From: Symsagittifera roscoffensis
Lineage: Eukaryota > Xenacoelomorpha > Acoela > Convolutidae
DNA: 64,000 nucleotides
Assembly: GCF_963678635.1 (NCBI RefSeq)
Contig: NC_087065.1
Span: forward strand, 56,324,397 to 56,388,396
Direction of reading: 5' to 3'
The first letter of the stretch is position 1, and each line of letters starts with the position of its first letter. Position numbers and translations under genes: made by a program. The notes below the pieces were generated by a model. That model had not been told where the DNA came from. It saw nothing but the letters and a program-made list of their open reading frames with translations, and did not search any database. Positions 8,532 to 16,419 of the stretch are shown in pieces.

Positions 8532-11216
8532 TTATTGGGATTGGAGTGGTGAGGTTGGTTGGGTGGGAATTTGATCGGTGTAGGGATCCAAGTTGTCGGC
8601 TAATCGTGGGCTAAAAAAATTATTATTTTGAGACTGAAAAGCGGTGGTATGGGGTTGTTCTATAATTTGTTCATAAGTATTTTCATCTTGTGAGTGGTGT
8701 GGCATTATATGTTGGATGGGACTTTGTGATATGGTTGGTCTAAAATTATTATGTGTTATGGCTAAATTTCGAAAATTACGTGGGACTAGGGATAATGGAT
8801 GGTTATGTGGTAGGGGTGGTAACTGTGGTGCTGTTGGTGTTGTGTCTGCATTGTTATGTTCTTCGTCGTATGTGTTCTGTTTTGTTGCTATTTTTGTGTT
8901 ATATTCTTTTATTTGTGCGTCTAAAAGAATTTTGTTTATAGATGTAGAAAATATTCCAAAAAATCCTGCAAATAGTATGCGTGCTACACTTGCTTGTCTA
9001 TTGACTTGTGTGTGTATAGCACATGTGTTATAGATTCCTTTTAAGAGTGAAAAAAGAAATCCAATAAAGTTAAACATTGCGTATAAAATAGTCAGTTTTT
9101 CTAAGATGTAGTAGGGCCATCCTAGAAAATCAAGAATTTCATTCTTAAGTGTAACAAAGCTAAAAATATTGATAGGTGATATATCTTGGGGACGGTATTT
9201 TTCACCGTTTAGATATATATAATCTTTAATGTCCTTAAAATATCCGCTATAGTCTTGCGTATAGATGTCTGCAAATCCTGCGGTTTCGGCAAGTTTGCGT
9301 AAGTTTTGGTCAATTGATTGTCTTTGTATTGTGTCCATTTGTGTTAATAATTCCTGGAATTGTTGTGTTCTAATGTGATGTTGAATATCTGATTTTGAGT
9401 ATATTGCTATTGATTGTAAGTCTATATTTGGGTTTCGAGCGATAGCGCGAATGCTTTCTGGTGAAAATTTTTTGAGTGATTGCATTAATGTGGGATATGG
9501 GGTGAGAAGGTAATATTTATCTTCATCAGGGTTTAGTTGTACTACGTTGTGGCTATTTTCTGATCCACATGGAACTGCGGTATCCCAGAAATAGGTTCTT
9601 CGTGAAAGTGTGTCAACGAAATGTACTTTATTCTTATAAAAGATAGGGATTCTTTTATAGCATCGTTTATCTTCAAAAACGTATAGTGGTGATACTTTTT
9701 TAGTACAAGTATAAAACCATAAGATGTTTCCTTCATAGTCTAAAAAATTTGATCTATTTCCTGATAGTAAATATCCTGCGTAGGGTATTTTTAATACTGC
9801 TAGTGCAAGTGATTGTAATATTTGTGTTCTTTCTAATTCGCATAGTTGGTGTAATGTTTCTAATTCGGAGAGTGACATTTCTTGAAAAATTCGGCTAATC
9901 GTGTAGTCTAGTTTCATATCTAAGTGAATATCATAGTGGATATTACCAAAATATGTACTATTCATTAGTGATAGTTCTTGTAAACGTGTGCTTTGATCGT
10001 CTTGGGGCTTTAAATGTCCACCAGGTTGACCTGTATTCTTTTGAAAATTAACTGGTATATATGATGTTCCTTCGTTTAGGGGATGACTTGTGGCGTATGG
10101 GTCGACTTTTATCTTTCCAGTGGTCATGTCGAATCCATTTTCGTATTCAACTAATATTTCAGAGTATTGTGTTTTGTGAAGTGGGTTTCTGTATTTACAT
10201 GCAAGTTCTGTTTCTTGATATATTTGAAAACGTGTTAATTTATTTTCTATATTATGAATGTTTCGAAAATTAGAACTTATTTTTCGTAATGGATTTACTT
10301 GTTCATATGGTATTGATTGTATAAAATATTTTTCGTGAAATTTTATCATACGAGCGTGTATTTTTGCTACTTTAAATGTTGTACATGTGTCTTCGGGGAA
10401 CCAAACAATTGTTGCTTGTGTTCTGGTTGTAGGGTCGCAATAACCTTGGTCGTTTTTACAAGGTAATCTAATTCCTTGATAAATCATTGTGTTGTCTGAT
10501 AAATCTCGTGTGAGTTGTATTTTTTCGAGTTGTATTTTCCAATCGAAAAACATTATTTCTTGGTATCCTTTATTTTTTGTGTCTGCTTTGCAGTTTGATG
10601 GGTCATTTATACCAATGTGTGGTATCCAGTGTTTATCGTGCATGTCATAGGTTAATCGTCCGTGTGCGCCGTTGTATGGGTATTTTTCATCTAATTTTAT
10701 ATGTCCTTGATATCTTTCAAGTTCTGCTTGATGTACAGAATCTGAAAAAACTTGGAAATATACTAAATTTCTATCTGTGTTTTTATTTTTTGTGATGTTT
10801 AGTCGGAGTAACTCGTTTTTACAATCTTCGGGATTGAGATGTAAAAGTCGTTCTATATTACTCTGGTAGAATGATTCATGGTCAAGTCGGTTTTTATTTC
10901 CGTTTGAGACTTGTGAACAATGTACTTTCTTTTCAGAAAATGTTGCTGTGAATTTATATCCTATAACTGTAGTTGCTCGGGCTTTTGAATAAAGTGTTGC
11001 TATTACATTTGTAGTTTCTATGGCTTGGGGTTCTGTTTCGCACTGTGATACTTGATTTATTGTATACTTGTGTAGTGTTTTTTGTTCGTTTTCTTCACAA
11101 TCGTAATGTGTTACTAATAAATCTTGGGGTCCTGTGCGGGGAGAAGGGTTTATGTTTTGATTTGAGATTACTAGAAAAAGGAGTTGGAGAAAAATTAATA
11201 ATTTTAGAATATACAT
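8532..11216 (-). CDS. env: Env-like glycoprotein of the large retroelement
   Basis: An 894-residue ORF starts at an ATG (11214-11216). Residues 1-19 are a clear signal peptide (Lys, then a Leu/Ile/Phe core). The ectodomain starts with a YDC motif and has many cysteines spread over about 680 residues. A hydrophobic segment lies at about residues 707-735 (LTILYAMFNFIGFLFSLL) and a second at about 742-762 (ILFAGFFGIF). A Pro/Gln/Asn-rich tail of about 130 residues follows. This is the build of a class of membrane-fusion glycoproteins. The YDC-plus-spaced-Cys start resembles the glycoproteins shared by chuvirus-like negative-strand RNA viruses and some invertebrate LTR elements; this is from memory of the pattern and unverified. 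It presumably allows particle entry. The start overlaps the stop of the preceding ORF by 13 nt. No stop or frameshift was seen. Confidence 0.75.
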   Translation of the reverse strand: MYILKLLIFLQLLFLVISNQNINPSPRTGPQDLLVTHYDCEENEQKTLHKYTINQVSQCETEPQAIETTNVIATLYSKARATTVIGYKFTATFSEKKVHCSQVSNGNKNRLDHESFYQSNIERLLHLNPEDCKNELLRLNITKNKNTDRNLVYFQVFSDSVHQAELERYQGHIKLDEKYPYNGAHGRLTYDMHDKHWIPHIGINDPSNCKADTKNKGYQEIMFFDWKIQLEKIQLTRDLSDNTMIYQGIRLPCKNDQGYCDPTTRTQATIVWFPEDTCTTFKVAKIHARMIKFHEKYFIQSIPYEQVNPLRKISSNFRNIHNIENKLTRFQIYQETELACKYRNPLHKTQYSEILVEYENGFDMTTGKIKVDPYATSHPLNEGTSYIPVNFQKNTGQPGGHLKPQDDQSTRLQELSLMNSTYFGNIHYDIHLDMKLDYTISRIFQEMSLSELETLHQLCELERTQILQSLALAVLKIPYAGYLLSGNRSNFLDYEGNILWFYTCTKKVSPLYVFEDKRCYKRIPIFYKNKVHFVDTLSRRTYFWDTAVPCGSENSHNVVQLNPDEDKYYLLTPYPTLMQSLKKFSPESIRAIARNPNIDLQSIAIYSKSDIQHHIRTQQFQELLTQMDTIQRQSIDQNLRKLAETAGFADIYTQDYSGYFKDIKDYIYLNGEKYRPQDISPINIFSFVTLKNEILDFLGWPYYILEKLTILYAMFNFIGFLFSLLKGIYNTCAIHTQVNRQASVARILFAGFFGIFSTSINKILLDAQIKEYNTKIATKQNTYDEEHNNADTTPTAPQLPPLPHNHPLSLVPRNFRNLAITHNNFRPTISQSPIQHIMPHHSQDENTYEQIIEQPHTTAFQSQNNNFFSPRLADNLDPYTDQIPTQPTSPLQSQ

Positions 11217-12337
11217 GTGTATGATAATCCTGAGTATGGGTTATAAAATGTGATGTAACCAATTGTCTTTTTGGTATATCTGTCGTATTTATATATTACT
11301 TCAGTGGTTATAAATGGTGGTGGTAGTGATTGGGCTGTTATGTTTGGTGGGTTTAATGGGTAGGGATGTTGAGTAATGTTGTTTAATTTAACTGTGATTT
11401 CAAACTTTAATTGTAAACTGTTTTGTTGGAGTATTTGGATATTGTGATCACGGATATCGTCGTGAATGTCTTGTCGGTATTGTAATCTTTTAAGTGCCCA
11501 GTTGTGAAGGCGATTACTTTCTAGATGTTGTCCAAATAATGGTGGAGGGGCTGTAAATGTATTCCAATCTAGTCTTAAAGGGATATTTGTTGATGATTGT
11601 TCTCGATATCTGGCGTCGAGATTATTTGGAAAATTTAAGTTAAAAGGTGGTGGTGAAATCTGGCTTATTGATGGTGTTGATGGTAGTGATAATGTTTCTG
11701 GTAGTGATGAGGATGTTGTTGTATCCGTAGAAATATCTATTGGATCATTGACTAAATTTAATTCACCTTGTGTAAGTGAATGTGTTGTCCAATATGGTAG
11801 TCGTGATGCCTGGTTTGGGGGGTTAAAGGGATTTTCACGTATTTGTTCAGATGTTGGTGTTGAACCTAAGTAATCTGATGGTAGGCTTGAGGTGCTACGT
11901 TGTGAAAGAAGCGTAGGGGTTTCTGGTAATGTACCAATGGGGTTTTCTGGAGTGTTTTGTGATGGGGATTGAGGTATGTCAAAATGAACTCGGGGAGTTT
12001 GAAAATTTCTGTTTCGTCGAGGATGTATAATTTGTCTATTTATTTCGACTGTATTTTGGTTTTGACTAGGATTTCTTATTCTACTTAATTCTTGTGGTAG
12101 TGTTGGGTATAAGTTATATGTTGGTTCGCTTAGAGGTGCTTGTCGTTGAACTGGTTCTAGTGGTTCTGATAAACGAGCGTGTCGTTCTTCAAAAGTGTAT
12201 GGGTTATCTTGAAAGGAAATTCGTGTAGATGTTTGAGGATTATGGGTAGTTGAAGGTGTTGTTGGGTTATCTTGGGATGATGTCGGTGAAGACTGACTTT
12301 GTGACTTTTGGGTAGCAATTTTTGATAGCTTTTTGGT
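11204..12337 (-). CDS. Ser/Pro/Gln-rich ORF between pol and env, no AUG
   Basis: Reading the minus strand by hand, this frame is open for 377 codons from a TAG at 12340-12338 to a TAA at 11206-11204, and holds no in-frame ATG. An open frame of this length in AT-rich DNA is unlikely by chance. The first two thirds are rich in Ser, Pro, Thr, Gln and Asn, with basic patches such as HPRRNRNF. The last 100 residues look more folded. An AG directly before the first sense codon could serve as a splice acceptor. The 3' end overlaps the env start codon. With no signal peptide, it may be a nuclear or particle-associated accessory protein, or an extra exon of a spliced product. I recognise no family. 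Confidence 0.55.
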   Translation of the reverse strand, partial: TKKLSKIATQKSQSQSSPTSSQDNPTTPSTTHNPQTSTRISFQDNPYTFEERHARLSEPLEPVQRQAPLSEPTYNLYPTLPQELSRIRNPSQNQNTVEINRQIIHPRRNRNFQTPRVHFDIPQSPSQNTPENPIGTLPETPTLLSQRSTSSLPSDYLGSTPTSEQIRENPFNPPNQASRLPYWTTHSLTQGELNLVNDPIDISTDTTTSSSLPETLSLPSTPSISQISPPPFNLNFPNNLDARYREQSSTNIPLRLDWNTFTAPPPLFGQHLESNRLHNWALKRLQYRQDIHDDIRDHNIQILQQNSLQLKFEITVKLNNITQHPYPLNPPNITAQSLPPPFITTEVIYKYDRYTKKTIGYITFYNPYSGLSYTCIF

Positions 12338-12357
12338 CTATTCTTTTAGTGAAAAAG

Positions 12358-12534
12358 TTAATGTTTATTATAGTATTCTTCTAAGAAAAGAATTAGGAGG
12401 ATTGTTGCTAGAGCGAATGTGATGATTGCTTTCTTTATACATTTGCATATGGTCAAAATGAGGGATGATAGAAATGTTATGAAAATTACAAATAGTAGAA
12501 AAATATCAGTTCTACTGAAAATAGTTCGTATCAT
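12358..12534 (-). CDS. 58-residue two-helix membrane protein of the large retroelement
   Basis: The ORF starts at ATG (12532-12534) and ends at TAA (12358-12360). The peptide has a short basic start (MIRTIFSR), a hydrophobic helix (IFLLFVIFITFLSSLILTI), a basic turn with two Cys (CKCIKK), a second helix (ITFALATILLILFL) and an acidic/aromatic tail. This hairpin topology resembles small viroporin-type proteins. It lies 11 nt downstream of another hydrophobic ORF and 20 nt upstream of the Ser/Pro-rich frame. In AT-rich DNA a short hydrophobic ORF can arise by chance, but the charged turn between two even-length helices argues for a real protein. Confidence 0.45.
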   Translation of the reverse strand: MIRTIFSRTDIFLLFVIFITFLSSLILTICKCIKKAIITFALATILLILFLEEYYNKH

Positions 12535-12545
12535 TTAGACAAGTT

Positions 12546-12761
12546 TTATAAATCGTACCTGTGGATATAATCAAGGGTTTTTGAAAGTTGGAGAAATAGT
12601 TCGAATATAGTGTAGAAAATTAAAAAAATATTACAAAAAATGATTAAGAGTATTAAAAAAGATTCAAGGATATCAAAAAGAAATATTATGAAAGTTTCAA
12701 GTATCGTAAAAAATTGTTTGAGGTTTGTGATAATTTTAGTGACTGTTTGATAGAAGAGCAT
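12546..12761 (-). CDS. 71-residue very hydrophobic small ORF of the large retroelement
   Basis: ATG at 12759-12761, TAA-type end at 12546. The peptide has a short polar start followed by a long Ile/Leu/Phe-rich stretch of about 40 residues with few charges (FIIFLFDILESFLILLIIF and onward), then a polar C-terminus. It could span the membrane once or twice. It is paired with the 58-residue ORF directly downstream. The base composition is extremely AT-rich, so its hydrophobic nature may partly reflect composition; no family is recognised. Confidence 0.35.
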   Translation of the reverse strand: MLFYQTVTKIITNLKQFFTILETFIIFLFDILESFLILLIIFCNIFLIFYTIFELFLQLSKTLDYIHRYDL

Positions 12762-13354
12762 TTAAGAAATGGCTTCGTGATCGAATATTTTTTGTTGTTT
12801 GGGGCAATTTTCAAGAGTGGTCGGATTATTTATTAGTTTTTTGACAAGTGGGTTGAGTTTTGTAAAAAATTGTTGGGGGCAATTTTTATGGTGATCGGGA
12901 GGTCTTCTTTGTCTTTATTTTCATTTGTCAAATGATCTGGGGTATTTTTGAGATTTTTATACTTTAGGCTAAATAAAATGGTCGTTCTTTTACTTTAGGC
13001 TAATTTAACATATTTGTTTGGGGGATATTTGAGGTCTGAGTTGGGGAAATATTGTTGATCTTTGGTTTATTAGATAAGGGAGGGTTATGATATTATGGTG
13101 ATATTTATTTTAGTTGTCAAGTTGGAGTGGTTTGCTTTTTTTTGACCTGGAGGTCGTAAAGTTATAGTTATAGATATGCCTGGAGTTTAATATCGTTCGT
13201 CTAGTTGGTTTGTGTTAAAGTTATAGAAGGTGACGGATTGGATGAATCCTATTGGCTAATTTTGAACTAGAATCGCTGCGTGTTTGTCAGCATGTTATCT
13301 TGAAAATTGAAAGTGTAAAATGTTTCAGAGGTGCAAAGATTAATAAATGTAGAA
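12762..13354 (-). other. Noncoding stretch between integrase and the small ORFs
   Basis: No open frame of note on either strand. Two small degenerate direct repeats are present: TACTTTAGGCTAA near 12959 and 12990, and a GGGGCAATTTT...GGTCGG block near 12800 and 12873. It may hold splice or regulatory signals for the downstream genes, but none could be fixed. Confidence 0.4.
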
Positions 13355-14802
13355 TTAAGGTTGTTTTTGAAATTCAACTTTCTTTAATATTTTAGATTGT
13401 GGGATGAAAACTTTATAATTTTTACGTGGTTGATTTCTAAGTCGTGAAGACTCTCTATGTTCTGATTTGTCGATTTGTTCTTGGGGTATTATTTGTTCTG
13501 TCATTTTTCTATTTTTTCTTTCTTTTTGAGATGTATTTTGATCGAGATTTTTTGTATTGTTTTTTGTGGTGTTTGATTTTGTATTTTGATTTCCGAGGTG
13601 AATATCATTTTGTTCCTTTGTTATGTTGTCCGTATGTGGGTCATTTTGAATAACTTTTAAACCTGTAAAAGAATATAATTGAGTTAGTTCGCGGAGTGCG
13701 TATTCTTTTGGATAATAAGGTAATAGGTTATTTCGGTGTTGAACGATTTCTTTTTTATCTGAGTCGGTGATTTTATATGTGACATCAGTGGGTTTTGCAA
13801 TTATTTGGTATGGTCCTTTACGAAGGGGTTGTAACTTTTTTGAAATTCCTTTTTTTGAGTATTAAAATTGGGTATTAAAACAAATGTTCCAATTTTTAAA
13901 TCGGAGGCTGGTGTAAAGCGTGAATTTATTTGTTCATTAATATTTTGCCTTTGTAACAACTTTTTTGTTACCTTTTGGTAAATTTCATTGTGTTTTTTAT
14001 CTCTGTTTAAAATCCATTCGGTGTGTGTACCGGAGGCTAATTTAAGAATTTGTGGGTGATGAAAATGATCTTCATCGTGTGTATGTAATGGTAGGTTATA
14101 ACAAATTGAGTCTTTATTTGGTTGACAATAACCTTGTGCGTTTTTATGAGAGTTTGCTGTAAACATTATTGGTTTGCGTGGCTTTTGGTTAAAAACCATT
14201 TCATATGGTGACATTCCTAAAGTTGTCGTGATTTGTGAATTATATGCTAAGGGAAATAGTTTTACATCTGCTGACCATTCGGTATATCTTGTATCATTTC
14301 CATTGATGATACATCTGAGATATTCTTGTAATGAACGGTTCATACCTTCGACTAAGCCGTTTGTCCAAGGTGCGTGAGATGTACGTGGTTTGTGTTTAAT
14401 GTTATATAAATGACATAGTATGATGATTTCATTATTTATGAATTCTGTACCGTTGTCTGTAACTAAAATTTCTGGTAGTCCGAATTTTGCTATCCAGTGT
14501 TCATAGAGTGTTGTGTAAGCGTAATAAGCGTTACAATGTGGTACTGGGTTAAGTGCTACATAATGTGTAAATGCGTCAACAATTACCATAATGTAGGAGT
14601 TTCCTTCGGATGAGGGTGAAATTGGTCCTTTGGTATCAAATGAGATACGATGATTAAAGTACAAACTTTGTCCTTTAAAATCTTGTTTTTGTGCTATTTG
14701 TTTTTGATTTGGGTAAGGTTCATTTAGTTGACATACTATACAGTCATTGCATAGTACTTTTATCCAAATTGGTGCATTTGGGAAATAAAAGTTTTGTACA
14801 AA
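13355..14802 (-). CDS. pol (IN): Integrase of the large retroelement, with a C-terminal frameshift
   Basis: The integrase continues from the RT/RNase H frame after one in-frame TAA (14805-14803). The N-terminal zinc-binding site straddles that stop: the His pair lies in the last residues before it and CNDCIVC lies after it. The catalytic core has Asp in MVIVDAFTHY, Asp in VTDNGTEF and Glu in NGLVEGMN, so D,D-35-E is intact. Near 13855, in a run of seven A, the frame changes; the new frame carries the GPY/F module (PLRKGPYQIIAK) and a polar tail, and ends at TAA 13355-13357. A one-base indel, real or from assembly, explains the shift. It would insert the cDNA into host DNA. Confidence 0.8.
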
Positions 14803-14805
14803 ATT

Positions 14806-16416
14806 TTAATATGTTTTTTCTGATCCAGAGTGTCCTTTAATATTTTGTGTATGTGAAATATTAAAAGCTATAAGAATCATACTTAAAGGGAGACAGGGAA
14901 CTGTAGATTCATTTAGTTTGTATTCTAGAAGGTCTGTGTTTTCGTTAATTGTTGTATTATTGAATTTTCGAAAATATCGGAGGAGTGTTTTGTTTCCTAG
15001 AATAGTTGAATCTGCTTTGATAGGTTTAGTTTTATATTTGTGCCATGATTTCAGTTGTCGAATTACTGGGTCAAGGTTTTGATATTGTTTCAGTGTTGAA
15101 ATTGTAATTGTTTCTGTTGGGGGGAGAAAAATGTTTTCAATTTCTAATTTAGATAAGGGTATTGTGTCAAGTGGGTCATGGAGGTCAAAAACTTGATTTA
15201 TTGTGTATTTTGAATCGTTTGTTTGTGGTCCTGATAAGTTTATTTTATCAGTTAAATTTTCTTTTTCAATTAATGGAAAATGGTCTTTTTTAGGCGGGTG
15301 TTGTTTTATTCTTTTTTGTTGGGTGTTATTTTTTATCCATTGTGAATATGGGATTGGTTTAAAAGTTGATGTTCCAAGTAGATCAACTTCATAGTGATTA
15401 TTTTGACAATCTAAATAAAGTGGGAAATGTTGTAAATTATTTATTTGTGATTGTTCAACGTCAGTTTTTACTGCATATTTGCATTCCAATCGGGGTGATG
15501 TTTCATTTTCTGCAAGGTAGAATTTTATGTTTTTGGGTATTTCGACTGTGGTTTTACGTGTAAGTAATTCAGGTGGCGTATTTCGACTTAAGGTGTCTGG
15601 TAATGCAAGATTTTTTCCTGCGGTCCAAACTATATGTAAGTTTGGGAATTTCATTAAAATGAGTTGAAATCTATAAACTCGGTGGTTTGGATTAGACTTT
15701 TGTGTAAAAAGAAAGATGATTGGTTTATGGTCTGTGAATAGAACTGTGGGATGTTTTGATCCAAGTATCAGAAATTCATATTCTGTTAGTGTATATATTA
15801 TGGCTGTACATTCTCTCATTAGAGTTGAGAGTCGTAGCTCTGCTTGAGTGAATAATCGAGAATTTGCTGATATGAGGTTCATTTTATTTGTACTATTATG
15901 TGATTGTAATAATGCTGCGCCGACGCCAAAGTTCGAAGCATCGCACATTGCATAAAATGGTTGATTTGAATCTGGAATTGTGTTTGAAATTTGTTCAGTT
16001 AGAAGTTTTTTAATTTCTTCAAATCGTGCTTGATGTTCTGTATTCCATTCAAAATAATTTTGTTGTCTAAGTATGTTATAGAATGGTCGTAGATATAATT
16101 GCATTTTATAAACATATTTGCTTAAAAAGTTTAACATTCCAAGGAATTCTTGGATTTTCTTTTTATTTGTTGGTGGTTGGAGTTTTTGAATAGCGTCTAT
16201 ACGTGATTTCAATGGAGTGATTGTTTTTCTTTCTATATTATGTCCTAAGAATTTAACTTTTGTCAAAAAGAAGTGTGATTTATCGGGGGCGGCCTTCAGA
16301 TTTTCGTTCTGAAGTATTTGGTGATATTGTTCTAAAACATTGAACATTTCCTCTTTTGTCTGTGATTGCATAAAAACATCGTCTAAATAGGTGATTGCAT
16401 TTTTCTTGAGTATTAG
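14806..16416 (-). CDS. pol (RT-RH): Reverse transcriptase C-terminal half and RNase H of the large retroelement
   Basis: This is the same frame as the protease/RT part and is separated from it by one TGA (16419-16417). Soon after that stop comes YLDDVF, the intact RT catalytic motif, then the RT thumb region (FLGHNI, LGMLNFLSKY). RNase H follows with the Asp of MCDASNFGVG, the Glu of MRECTAI, TDHKPI and the final Asp of LPDTLSR. After RNase H a linker of about 250 residues leads to the integrase zinc site. The first ATG is at 16371, within the motif region, so it is not a natural start. Reading is expected through the gag-pol polyprotein. Confidence 0.85.
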   Translation of the reverse strand, partial: LILKKNAITYLDDVFMQSQTKEEMFNVLEQYHQILQNENLKAAPDKSHFFLTKVKFLGHNIERKTITPLKSRIDAIQKLQPPTNKKKIQEFLGMLNFLSKYVYKMQLYLRPFYNILRQQNYFEWNTEHQARFEEIKKLLTEQISNTIPDSNQPFYAMCDASNFGVGAALLQSHNSTNKMNLISANSRLFTQAELRLSTLMRECTAIIYTLTEYEFLILGSKHPTVLFTDHKPIIFLFTQKSNPNHRVYRFQLILMKFPNLHIVWTAGKNLALPDTLSRNTPPELLTRKTTVEIPKNIKFYLAENETSPRLECKYAVKTDVEQSQINNLQHFPLYLDCQNNHYEVDLLGTSTFKPIPYSQWIKNNTQQKRIKQHPPKKDHFPLIEKENLTDKINLSGPQTNDSKYTINQVFDLHDPLDTIPLSKLEIENIFLPPTETITISTLKQYQNLDPVIRQLKSWHKYKTKPIKADSTILGNKTLLRYFRKFNNTTINENTDLLEYKLNESTVPCLPLSMILIAFNISHTQNIKGHSGSEKTY

Positions 16417-16419
16417 TGG

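Noticed and set aside
8716-9033. Plus-strand ORF of 105 codons
   Set aside because: It is a shadow of the env gene on the opposite strand.
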